NCBI GenBank assembly: GCA_017885385.1
Contig: JAFNGF010000351.1
Coordinates: 1-13,815, forward strand
DNA length: 13,815 nt
Direction: 5' to 3'
DNA from: Planctomycetota bacterium
Lineage (GTDB): Bacteria; Planctomycetota; Phycisphaerae; Sedimentisphaerales; Anaerobacaceae
The translations under genes and the position numbers were made by a program. The notes beneath the pieces are model-generated. The model ran no database searches. It had not been told where the DNA came from and saw only the letters and a list, made by a program, of their open reading frames with translations. Shown here piece after piece: positions 6,379-13,204 of this stretch (position 1 is the stretch's first letter; each line of letters opens with the position of its first letter).

Positions 6379-7671
6379 TCATTCACCGGCCTGGAATCTT
6401 ATCTCCCCGCCGACAATTGTTTCTTCCACTTTACCTTTGACTTTCCAGCCGTGGTAAGGGCAGTTTCTGCTCTTGGAGCGAAACTTGTTCACGTCAATTT
6501 CATACTCGGCGTTCGGATCAATTATAGTAACATCAGCCTGTTTGCCTTTGCCCAGCGTTCCCTTATCAATACCAATAATCTTGGCAGGCTTTTCCGTCAT
6601 AAGTCGAATCAAGCCGGGCCAATCCAGAATGCCCGGCTCAATAAGGGCCTTAACATACAAACCCAAAGCGCACTCTAAACCGGCAATGCCGAACGGCGCC
6701 GCCAAAAATTCCAGCTCTTTTTCACTCTGCAGGTGCGGAGCGTGATCTGTCACCAGAGCGTCAATCAGGCCTTCGGCAATTGCCTCCTTCAATGCGTCGA
6801 TGTCTCTGGCTGTTCGCAAGGGCGGATTGACTTTGTAGTTGGTATCGTATTCGGCGCAACACTCCTCGGTGAAAAACAAATGATGCGGCGTTACCTCACA
6901 AGTGATCGGCAAAGAATCCTTTTTGGCGGCCCTTATCAGCTCGACCGACCCCGCCGTCGATATGTGCTGCGCGTGGTAGCGAATCCGCCCAAGGCGGATT
7001 TTTTTGACAAGCTGGATGTCCCGCCACAGCATGGCTTGCTCAGCTAATGCATCCATCCCGGGCAGGCCGAGTATCGTCGAATAGAAACCGGCATTCATTA
7101 CGCCTTCACCGGCAAAACTGTCGTCCTGACAGTGCTGAGCAACAACCACATCAAACATGGCGGCATATTTTAGAGCCCGCAGCATAACCGACGGATTTTG
7201 AACGCCCTTGCCGTCATCGGTGAAGCCAACCGCCCCCGCCTCAGCCATAAATCCCATCTCCGCCAGCTCGACGCCCTGTCGGCCCTTGGTGATTGCGCCC
7301 ATGGTATAGACGTGGGTTTTGCGGGCTTGCCTGCCTTTGCGGTGGATATACTCGACATCGGTTTCATTTTCGATAACAGGGCTGGTGTTGGGCATACACA
7401 CTACCGAAGTAAAGCCAGCCGCCACCGCCGCCGCTGAGCCGCTCGCTATGGTTTCCTCTTCCTCATCGCCCGGCTCACGGAAATGGACATGAATGTCAAT
7501 CAAGCCCGGCGTCACCAACCTGCCCGTAGCATCAATAACCGTCTGCACAGGCTTATCAATCCGGCCAACCTCTGCGATCTCGCCGTCCACGATAAGCACA
7601 TCGCATTCTTTGTCAATGCCGTTTGCAGGGTCAATCACTCGCCCATTTTTTATCAGAAGCTCATCAGGCAT
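6379..7671 (-). CDS. pyrC: Dihydroorotase
   Basis: It cyclises N-carbamoyl-L-aspartate to dihydroorotate, the third step of UMP synthesis, in the cytoplasm. The 430-residue length and motifs fit the amidohydrolase dihydroorotases of the Aquifex/Bacillus type. Metal and catalytic residues are all visible: H61 and H63 in DIHVHFREPG, D153 in FTDDGK, H180 in AQHCQD, H236 in AQHIST and D309 in VTDHAPH. Substrate-site MPNTSP is at 93-98. The numbering of the first four agrees with what is known of Aquifex aeolicus dihydroorotase, which forms a complex with aspartate transcarbamoylase; such a complex with the PyrB here is only possible, not shown. ATG 7671 has GGAG 11 nt upstream. Unlike many genomes, it is about 3.8 kb from pyrRB and on the other strand, and leads a small operon with the nucleotidyltransferase. 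Confidence 0.96.
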   Translation of the reverse strand: MPDELLIKNGRVIDPANGIDKECDVLIVDGEIAEVGRIDKPVQTVIDATGRLVTPGLIDIHVHFREPGDEEEETIASGSAAAVAAGFTSVVCMPNTSPVIENETDVEYIHRKGRQARKTHVYTMGAITKGRQGVELAEMGFMAEAGAVGFTDDGKGVQNPSVMLRALKYAAMFDVVVAQHCQDDSFAGEGVMNAGFYSTILGLPGMDALAEQAMLWRDIQLVKKIRLGRIRYHAQHISTAGSVELIRAAKKDSLPITCEVTPHHLFFTEECCAEYDTNYKVNPPLRTARDIDALKEAIAEGLIDALVTDHAPHLQSEKELEFLAAPFGIAGLECALGLYVKALIEPGILDWPGLIRLMTEKPAKIIGIDKGTLGKGKQADVTIIDPNAEYEIDVNKFRSKSRNCPYHGWKVKGKVEETIVGGEIRFQAGE

Positions 7672-7792
7672 AGCATTTCACGCTCCACTTGGCGGATCCA
7701 GTTTTATGTCTTTCGCTTCGGACTTTCCGCTGCCCCGCGGCAAGCGCAGCCAGCCGCTGTGTAAGCACTTGTACCAGAAATGACAGAGAATT

Positions 7793-7823
7793 AAAAGGGG
7801 TTTTCGATTTTTTGCAAAACCCC
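7793..7823 (-). terminator. Intrinsic terminator before pyrC
   Basis: On the minus strand GGGGTTTT (7823-7816) and AAAACCCC (7804-7797) form a perfect 8-bp stem around an 11-nt loop, directly followed by TTTTAA (7796-7791). This is a standard Rho-independent layout. It would stop the phosphoesterase transcript before pyrC, so pyrC needs its own promoter. The stem has four A-U pairs, which lowers its stability. Confidence 0.65.
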
Positions 7824-7891
7824 CGGTGAGCACCGATCATTTGGGTCGTTGGTTTTAATGCGCCGGACTTTACTTAGCGAGTCCGTCCTCG

Positions 7892-7914
7892 GCCATCGCC
7901 GTGCCGGCGACGGC
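7892..7914 (-). other. GC-rich 10-bp hairpin, possible repeat copy
   Basis: GCCATCGCCG (7892-7901) and CGGCGACGGC (7905-7914) pair across a 3-nt loop; in minus-strand RNA the single mismatch becomes a G-U pair. No U-tract follows. The sequence CCATCGCC...GCCGGCG also occurs at the 3061-3082 hairpin, so both may be copies of one dispersed repeat. It may also help end the phosphoesterase transcript. Confidence 0.4.
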
Positions 7915-7967
7915 TAAACAACAGCCTGATAATTTGATGCCAAACACTGTTGGTTGGCAATAACAGA

Positions 7968-9398
7968 TTACTCTTGCGCATCACAGGCAGGATCAAAAGG
8001 ATTTGCGCATTTGAGCCAATCGCCGGCTAATATAGCCAGGTCTAAGGCGTCGACGTAGCAATCGCCGTTCAGATCGCCGCTAAGGCGTCTGCGGCACTGA
8101 AATATCGTAAAGACAGAATCGCTTGTGTCGGCGATAGTCGGATTTTGCAGATCACTTATCCGCAGCAGACATCGGTCAGAATCGACCGCCGGGGTCTTCC
8201 ACTGGTACGAGCCGATATTCTGCCATACATCAGCTTGCTTCCAGCTCAGGCCATCGTCGCAAGAGTATTCGATCATCACGGAATCTATTTTTGCGCCTTC
8301 GAGCGTTTTCCATGTAATCGTGTAATCACTTTCTGCCACGAGGTTCTCGCCACCATTCGGTGACAGCACAACCGGCCTGGGCAGAACCCCGTAACTCCAC
8401 ACCTCACCGGCCTCATAGATACCGTCTATGCTCAGGTTATTTGTGCTGCGCTGCATCCAGGTTAGCGTTACGTCTAAGTCGTTTACGTCGACCAGAACAT
8501 AGCCGTACCGCCCGGCATGGTGCACTTGCTCGACAATATAATCGCTGTTATTGCCATCGTATGGCGGCAACCACGTATAAAGGTACGCCCCAGCGGTTCC
8601 GATGGTGTACTGGTGGATGTCATTATCCGGGTCGCCGTCGCCGTCATCGACGCGGGCGTGGTCATAGAAGTGGTCGTGACCACAGAGGTACGTTCGTGCC
8701 CCGGTATTTTTCAGGCTGACCCAGAACGCATCACGGTCAGCCGGATATTTATCCAGGCACTCACGCGGCAAGGCCCTGAAGGCAAGTTCGTGCCCAGCCG
8801 CAAAGACGTGCGCTTTCGTATTAGCCGCCAACTGGGCATCAAGCCAGGCTTGATTCACCTTATGGGCAAATTCGTGCCTGACGCCGGCATACTGATCGAG
8901 ACAAACAATAAAAGCGTTTTTGTGAGTGACAGAATACGTCATATACTTCTCGCCGGCAGGACCGTTGCCGGGCAGTCTCTGGGCGGGATACAAGTCAACG
9001 CCGAAAACGTTAAGCCAGCGGCGCGCGTAATTATCATTCGGGTCAGTGTTATAACCGGAAGAAATGTACCAAAGGTCCGCAAGCTCGTGATTGCCGCGGC
9101 CGACATAAACGCCGATGCCGGCGTCGTAGACCGGCTTCATGACGTCTACCCATCGCTTCAATTGAGCCTCAAATTGGCTGGGACCGGTGGTTGAATAGCC
9201 GGAGACCAGATCGCCCGGAAACAGGACAAAATCCACGCCCTGCTTTTCAATCTCGGCAGCCAGCTCGCTCAGAATACGCTCGTTGATGCCATCATCGCTG
9301 CCGCGACTGTCGCAGGTGACGATGAACCTCCACGGCTGCTCTGCAAGAGCCGTCGAAGAAAAGACTATCTGGAGGAAAATCATGCAGGCAAAGCTCAT
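7968..9398 (-). CDS. Secreted calcineurin-like metallophosphoesterase with Ig-like domain and C-terminal dockerin-type repeat
   Basis: A 476-residue extracellular hydrolase of phosphomono- or diesters. Residues 1-19 are a short hydrophobic signal peptide (ending TALAEQ) with no basic N-region. The phosphoesterase domain (about 22-310) has D30, GD at 62-63, GNHE at 102-105, GHE at 202-204 and GHDH at 240-243. The first motif is DSR, not the usual DxH. Residues about 342-433 form a PNGGE...ITW...CDDGLSW-type beta domain (Kre9/FnIII-like). Residues 439-462 are one EF-hand-like dockerin repeat, GDLNGDCYVDALDLAILAGD, followed by a C464...C472 tail (CANPFDPAC), a style I associate with planctomycetes. 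The ATG overlaps the stop of the upstream S8-like gene as ATGA, indicating translational coupling. The substrate is unknown. Met6 is an alternative start. Confidence is high for family and secretion, low for substrate. Confidence 0.93.
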   Translation of the reverse strand: MSFACMIFLQIVFSSTALAEQPWRFIVTCDSRGSDDGINERILSELAAEIEKQGVDFVLFPGDLVSGYSTTGPSQFEAQLKRWVDVMKPVYDAGIGVYVGRGNHELADLWYISSGYNTDPNDNYARRWLNVFGVDLYPAQRLPGNGPAGEKYMTYSVTHKNAFIVCLDQYAGVRHEFAHKVNQAWLDAQLAANTKAHVFAAGHELAFRALPRECLDKYPADRDAFWVSLKNTGARTYLCGHDHFYDHARVDDGDGDPDNDIHQYTIGTAGAYLYTWLPPYDGNNSDYIVEQVHHAGRYGYVLVDVNDLDVTLTWMQRSTNNLSIDGIYEAGEVWSYGVLPRPVVLSPNGGENLVAESDYTITWKTLEGAKIDSVMIEYSCDDGLSWKQADVWQNIGSYQWKTPAVDSDRCLLRISDLQNPTIADTSDSVFTIFQCRRRLSGDLNGDCYVDALDLAILAGDWLKCANPFDPACDAQE

Positions 9399-11176
9399 TG
9401 CTTTGTCTCACTATCTTGCTTTGTGTGCCAATCGGCCTGGCGATTATTGTGGTCCACGAGGATTTGCAGGTCATCAGCATCGATGACGCCGTCTGTATTG
9501 ATGTCACCGAGTAGGTAACTTCCCGGAGACTTAACTCCGGCTATCCAGTTGTCCAGCAGAATAGCAAAGTCCAGCCCATTCACAACCCCATCGGCATTGA
9601 GATCGTGCCAAAAGATACTATCGCTATCCGGGCTCTGCCCAACGGTCCATGCCAGACCATATCGCTGCGCTGCATCTGTGTCCAGCCGATTATCGAGGCT
9701 GCTGTACGATACAACAATTTCATAATTGGTGTAACCAGCCAGTGCCCGACAGTAAATATGCTCCACGTTATCAACCGCGCTATCGCTGTAATCCAGCAAA
9801 CGAGTGTTGCTCGAGTTCTCCGGGTCAATGGCCCAGAGTTCGAGTCTGAGATTGGCATCTTTGGCGGTATCAGGGTCGAAAGGATAGACCCTTTTGTAGT
9901 GTCTATTCCAAACAAGCGTGGCGGTAATGAATGTGTCCGCTGACTCACCGACGGTGAATTCATAAACGTTCGCCGCCCTCCTGCTTTCTTGCGAAAGCAA
10001 GAAGGGGGGCAGCCGATTCAAATCCCAGCCGGTTGGCAAGACCTTACCCGGCTTATTCCGGCCGGCAACAAGGTGTTGATAGGCGCCAACTGCATTTAGC
10101 ATACCGGCCCCTTGGATGTAGTCCAGAGGAACGACGTGGTCGTCGTCACCTGATAGACGCCCTTTATGCCAATAGGGCAGCTTGGTCGCCGAGTTCATTA
10201 AGATAGCTCTCATAACACAATTGCCCCCGTCCGGCGACACAGCCGGACTCAGACTCGGCTGCTCTTTAGCTTTCTGGATGAGCAAGCCGACAGCTCCTGC
10301 CGCTATTGGGGTCGAGAAACTCGACCAGTTGCCCGTTAGCTCGTAGAAGTCGGGGGCGTTTGCACTGGCGGCGAGGCAGTTGCCTGGAGCGACAATATCC
10401 GGCTTGCACCGTCCATCCGCAGTCGGCCCACAGCTGGAGTGCTCGGGATAAGCCAGCGAGAAGTGCGCCAGCTTGGCTGCCAGGCTCTCGGTATTTACCG
10501 AGTCGACCACGCCCACGCCGATGACATTCGCCCCCCCGCCTGGATATAGAGGAGGGTCGCAGGCGTTTGAGCCATTGCCTATGCCGGCTACGACAATAAG
10601 TCCGTAATGTTCAGCCAGTGACTCGATCCCTCGTGTCCACCAGTCCTCGAATTGGCTGCCGATGCTGGCGCTGACAATATCAGCATCGGGCGGCAAATGA
10701 CTAAAGACATTATTGATTAAGAAATACCAGAACTCATAGACAGCCGCCTTTGCTCCCGGCACAACACCTTGATAATAGAACCTGCCCAGGTCCGGATCGA
10801 ACGCGTCGGAGTCCTGGCCAAATAGTATTGAGCAAATAGCCGTTGCGTGCGGCGAAATGCCCGGCGGCACTTGACCCAGGTCGTGGAAAATGAACCGCTG
10901 CGAACCGAAGCATCTGTGCTGCACATTGGGGCGGTAATCGTTTTGCGGCTCACCATCCGTATAGGTAATGCTCCGGCAGACCAGCGCAAATCTGACGCCG
11001 GAGCCTGTCAGACCAGGCTCGATACCTCGCAAGGCATAAACGCCGGCGTGATTCAGGCTCTGCGGCTGCAGGACTTTATCAGTCTGCGGCCCTTCGCCTC
11101 TGACGACCATGCTTGCAGAGCTTAGCAATCCTGCCAAACAAGCCAGGATAAACACCCTCTTGGCGGCTCGTGCCAT
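9395..11176 (-). CDS. Secreted S8 subtilase-fold protein with altered catalytic triad and C-terminal two-repeat dockerin
   Basis: A 593-residue protein from ATG 11176. This start is preferred because CAGGG lies about 7 nt upstream and MARAAKRVFILACLAGLLSS begins a proper signal peptide; ATG 11209 is also in frame but lacks a good ribosome binding site. The subtilase core keeps H110 (in SPHATAICSILFG), oxyanion N201 (in VVAGIGNG) and S286 (in WSSFSTPIAAG). The place of the catalytic Asp is Cys67 in FALVCRS, where VAVIDTG is expected. Activity is therefore doubtful unless another acid, such as D74, substitutes. Residues about 395-515 form a beta jelly-roll with TATLVWN and DNVEH, as in subtilase C-terminal domains. 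Residues 524-545 and 557-577 are paired dockerin-like Ca-binding repeats (DLNADGVVNGLDF and DINTDGVIDADDL). No I9 propeptide is visible. The stop overlaps the phosphoesterase start. Confidence 0.9.
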   Translation of the reverse strand: MARAAKRVFILACLAGLLSSASMVVRGEGPQTDKVLQPQSLNHAGVYALRGIEPGLTGSGVRFALVCRSITYTDGEPQNDYRPNVQHRCFGSQRFIFHDLGQVPPGISPHATAICSILFGQDSDAFDPDLGRFYYQGVVPGAKAAVYEFWYFLINNVFSHLPPDADIVSASIGSQFEDWWTRGIESLAEHYGLIVVAGIGNGSNACDPPLYPGGGANVIGVGVVDSVNTESLAAKLAHFSLAYPEHSSCGPTADGRCKPDIVAPGNCLAASANAPDFYELTGNWSSFSTPIAAGAVGLLIQKAKEQPSLSPAVSPDGGNCVMRAILMNSATKLPYWHKGRLSGDDDHVVPLDYIQGAGMLNAVGAYQHLVAGRNKPGKVLPTGWDLNRLPPFLLSQESRRAANVYEFTVGESADTFITATLVWNRHYKRVYPFDPDTAKDANLRLELWAIDPENSSNTRLLDYSDSAVDNVEHIYCRALAGYTNYEIVVSYSSLDNRLDTDAAQRYGLAWTVGQSPDSDSIFWHDLNADGVVNGLDFAILLDNWIAGVKSPGSYLLGDINTDGVIDADDLQILVDHNNRQADWHTKQDSETKQ

Positions 11177-11215
11177 TCTGTTACCCTGGAAATGGTGACA
11201 ACGCCCCATTGAGAA

Positions 11216-11240
11216 CCCCGCGTAAAGCGCGGGGCTAAAT
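11216..11240. repeat. CCCCGCG/CGCGGGG hairpin with CTAAATA tail
   Basis: CCCCGCG (11216-11222) and CGCGGGG (11228-11234) form a perfect 7-bp stem with loop TAAAG, followed by CTAAAT. The flanks AAC...GTAAA and GCGGGGCTAAATA also bound the nested repeat at 5261-5362, where the loop contains a 70-bp insertion. It lies 40 nt before the S8-like start codon, in its leader. It is best read as the short form of the same dispersed repeat. Confidence 0.6.
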
Positions 11241-11413
11241 ACTATCCCTTACACACTATCTGCTCCGTGATCTGTAGCCTGCTGCCTCCAGATTCTTGTA
11301 TAATATGATACCAGAAATCAACTTTATTTTCAAGTAGATTATCAGGCATGTTGCATAAAATAGCGGTTTTTAGCACTGAAAAGCAAGGTATTCAAAAACT
11401 TCCCTGCGAAATC

Positions 11414-11442
11414 TTGCCCAATAGCGCCTCAGTTGCTATACT
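11414..11442 (+). promoter_or_regulatory. Candidate extended -10 promoter for pyrR-pyrB
   Basis: TTGCCC (11414-11419), a 17-nt spacer, and TATACT (11437-11442) preceded by TGC, giving an extended -10. Transcription would start near 11449, leaving a leader of about 38 nt. A separate TATAAT at 11299-11304 could give a longer leader but lacks a -35 partner. Prediction by eye only. Confidence 0.55.
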
Positions 11443-11486
11443 CTGCTGATACTCGGACCATGTTTGCCTGAAGGCTGACCGCAGTT

Positions 11487-12014
11487 ATGAAGGTAATTTT
11501 GGATTCCAAGCAGATTGAGAAGATTCTCAAAGACCTGGCGGGCCGCATTGTCACCGAAACCCCCAGGCAGGCAGATATCGCTGCAATCGGTATCCGCAGT
11601 AGAGGAGAAATCCTTGCCCAGCGGCTGTCCGGGCAGTTGTCGAAAATGCTGGGCAAAGATGTTCCGTGCGGCACGTTAGATATTACGCTTTACCGAGATG
11701 ACTTGAACTCGCCGCAGAGCGCTGCTCAGCCGCAGGTTCGAACTACCGAGATCGGGTTCGATATAGACGACAAGATTATTATCCTGGTCGATGATGTGCT
11801 ATATACCGGGCGGTCGACCCGCGCTGCTATGGACGCACTTATAGATTTAGGAAGGCCCAGGGCGATAAGGTTGGCGGTCCTGGTTGAAAGAGCCGGCAGA
11901 GAATTCCCTATTCAAGCCGACTATGTCGGCTATAGGGCCGATGTTGAACCGGGCAAACTGGTCCAGGTCAATCTGGTCGAGTCGGACGGAAAAGACGAAG
12001 TGGTCATCGAGTAG
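11487..12014 (+). CDS. pyrR: Bifunctional pyr operon regulator / uracil phosphoribosyltransferase PyrR
   Basis: A 175-residue cytoplasmic protein of the type I phosphoribosyltransferase fold. PyrR proteins bind pyr mRNA in response to UMP and can also make UMP from uracil and PRPP. The PRPP loop IIILVDDVLYTGRSTR (97-112) is intact, as is the GIRSRGEILAQRL segment (35-47) and the DITLYRDDL segment (65-73) typical of PyrR. The length matches the family. AAGG (11471-11474) is 12 nt before ATG, a long spacing. It is followed by pyrB after 54 nt, forming an operon. No classical PyrR target RNA was seen in the leader or the pyrR-pyrB gap, so its regulatory role here may differ or act elsewhere. Confidence 0.95.
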   Translation: MKVILDSKQIEKILKDLAGRIVTETPRQADIAAIGIRSRGEILAQRLSGQLSKMLGKDVPCGTLDITLYRDDLNSPQSAAQPQVRTTEIGFDIDDKIIILVDDVLYTGRSTRAAMDALIDLGRPRAIRLAVLVERAGREFPIQADYVGYRADVEPGKLVQVNLVESDGKDEVVIE

Positions 12015-12068
12015 TAAACGCGAAGCCTTCAAACCAAATACGATATACGCTTCACGAAATACGAATCT
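12015..12068 (+). repeat. ACGA-rich array in the pyrR-pyrB gap
   Basis: The 54-bp gap has AATACGATATACG (12039-12051) followed by CTTCACGAAATACGAATCT, with ACGA recurring every 6-8 nt up to the pyrB ATG. The 13-mer is identical to one upstream of the NYN gene (5890-5937). No Shine-Dalgarno is visible, so pyrB may depend on translational coupling or on a leader-independent mode. Confidence 0.5.
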
Positions 12069-13028
12069 ATGGCCCTAATAAGGAAAAGCAAGGAATTCAT
12101 CTGGCATCGCAAACATCTGCTTGGGCTGCGGGAGTTGAGCGCCGAAGAGATAACTTACATTCTTGACACCGCCAAGGGTTTTGAGCAGATAAGCACCCGA
12201 TCGGTCAAGAAAGCCCCTCCGCTGCGAGGCAAAGTGGTGGTGAATTTGTTCTTCGAAGACAGCACACGCACACGCAACAGTTTTACTCTGGCGGCAAGCC
12301 GACTAAGCGCCGACGTTATAGAGTTTACCGAGAAAACCAGCTCCGTCAGCAAAGGTGAGACGCTATTAGATACAGCCAGAAATCTGGAGGCGATGGGCGT
12401 CGATATTGTCGTGATTCGGCACAGCGCCGCCGGCGCCCCGAAGTTTCTGAGCAGAAACATCAATGCCTGTGTCGTCAATGCCGGCGACGGCTATTGCGAG
12501 CACCCCACACAGGGCCTTCTGGATACTTACACCATTCGTAAGATCAAGGGAACCCTTCAGGGCTTGAAAGTAGCAATTGTCGGCGACATAAGCCACTCTC
12601 GCGTGGCCCGCAGTGACATGTGGGCAATGACCAAGCTCGGCGCCGAAGTCACATTTGTCGGTCCACCGACACTTATGCCGGCAGAAGTGAGACAACTGCC
12701 GGTCAAGGTGAGCTATTCGCTTGATGAGGTAATTGATAAGGTTGACGTTGTAAACATGCTTCGCATCCAGTTTGAACGCCTGGGCGGCAATCCGTTTCCT
12801 TCAATCCGGGAATACTCACACTATTTTGGCCTGACGGTAGAGCGGATGAAAAGGGCAAAACCTGACATCTTGGTTATGCACCCGGGCCCAATCAATAGAG
12901 GCCTGGAGATGGAAAGCGAAGTGGCCGACGGCCGCAACAGCGTCATTCTGCAGCAGGTAACCAACGGCCTGGCCGTGCGAATGGCGGTGCTGTTCTTAGT
13001 CAACCAAGCGGCGGCACAAGCACCTTAA
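12069..13028 (+). CDS. pyrB: Aspartate carbamoyltransferase catalytic subunit
   Basis: It joins carbamoyl phosphate and aspartate to give N-carbamoyl-aspartate, the substrate of PyrC. The 319-residue length is normal. The carbamoyl phosphate site STRTR (65-69 in FFEDSTRTRNSF), K95 in VSKGET, HPTQGLLD (145-152), GDISHSRVARS (172-182), the LRIQ aspartate-site region (231-234) and HPGPINRG (271-278) are all intact. The start ATG 12069 is directly after the ACGA-rich array and has no clear ribosome binding site; no better in-frame start was seen nearby. It follows pyrR in an operon, and no regulatory pyrI gene is present. Complex formation with the distant PyrC is possible by analogy to Aquifex but not shown. 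Confidence 0.97.
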   Translation: MALIRKSKEFIWHRKHLLGLRELSAEEITYILDTAKGFEQISTRSVKKAPPLRGKVVVNLFFEDSTRTRNSFTLAASRLSADVIEFTEKTSSVSKGETLLDTARNLEAMGVDIVVIRHSAAGAPKFLSRNINACVVNAGDGYCEHPTQGLLDTYTIRKIKGTLQGLKVAIVGDISHSRVARSDMWAMTKLGAEVTFVGPPTLMPAEVRQLPVKVSYSLDEVIDKVDVVNMLRIQFERLGGNPFPSIREYSHYFGLTVERMKRAKPDILVMHPGPINRGLEMESEVADGRNSVILQQVTNGLAVRMAVLFLVNQAAAQAP

Positions 13029-13069
13029 ACTTAATATATAGATGAGCCGGGAAAGTTAGCGTAAACCCT

Positions 13070-13194
13070 AAATTCGAAATGCGAAGCACGAAACAATACC
13101 GAAATTCAAGTATCTAAATGACCAAAACATTTCTAATTTTGAATTTTGGTCATTCAGATTTGGGTTGCATTTCGATATTCGATATTCGAATTTT
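13070..13194. repeat. Long imperfect palindrome between pyrB and aroA (MITE-like)
   Basis: The core arms AATGACCAAAA (13117-13127) and TTTTGGTCATT (13144-13154) are a perfect 11-bp inverted repeat around a 16-nt loop. The similarity continues outward, from TCTAAATGACC against TCTGAATGACC to AAATTCGAAATGCGAA-like ends on both sides (13070 and 13194). The element is about 125 bp, AT-rich, has no gene, and stops 10 bp before the aroA start. Such TTCGAAAT...AATGACC palindromes are familiar to me as dispersed repeats in planctomycete and related metagenome assemblies; this is recall and needs a search. Confidence 0.7.
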
Positions 13195-13204
13195 GTAGGT
13201 GAAC

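Larger units (their letters stand above)
7672..7967. other. Intergenic region between metallophosphoesterase and pyrC
   Basis: About 296 bp with no credible gene. In minus-strand order it has a weak hairpin just after the phosphoesterase stop (TGCCAA/TTGGCA, 7938-7959), a GC-rich 10-bp hairpin (7892-7914), an intrinsic terminator (7793-7823), a GC-rich stretch (about 7728-7765), and the pyrC ribosome binding site. The pyrC promoter should lie between 7672 and 7792, but no convincing -35/-10 pair was seen. Confidence 0.6.
11177..11486. other. Divergent intergenic region between the S8-like gene and pyrR
   Basis: This 310-bp gap has no credible gene. It holds a GC-rich hairpin (11216-11234), a lone TATAAT (11299-11304) without a recognisable -35, and a good pyrR promoter candidate (11414-11442). 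No copy of the conserved PyrR-binding RNA loop or terminator/antiterminator pair known from Bacillus pyr leaders was recognised by eye. No clear promoter for the minus-strand S8-like gene was found. Confidence 0.6.

Noticed and set aside
8517..9194. Plus-strand 225-residue open frame inside the phosphoesterase gene
   Set aside because: It is antisense to a gene with intact catalytic motifs and shows no domain of its own.
7968..11209. Cellulosome component on the basis of the dockerin repeats
   Set aside because: No cohesin, scaffoldin or glycoside hydrolase is present, and planctomycete secreted proteins commonly carry such repeats without cellulosomes.
11209..11209. ATG 11209 as start of the S8-like gene
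   Set aside because: It gives an N-terminus MGRCHHFQGNR before the signal peptide, lacks a good ribosome binding site and abuts the repeat hairpin; ATG 11176 fits better.
11299..11304. TATAAT as main pyrR promoter
   Set aside because: It is a perfect -10 hexamer but no -35 lies at 16-18 nt, while 11414-11442 has ideal spacing and an extended -10.
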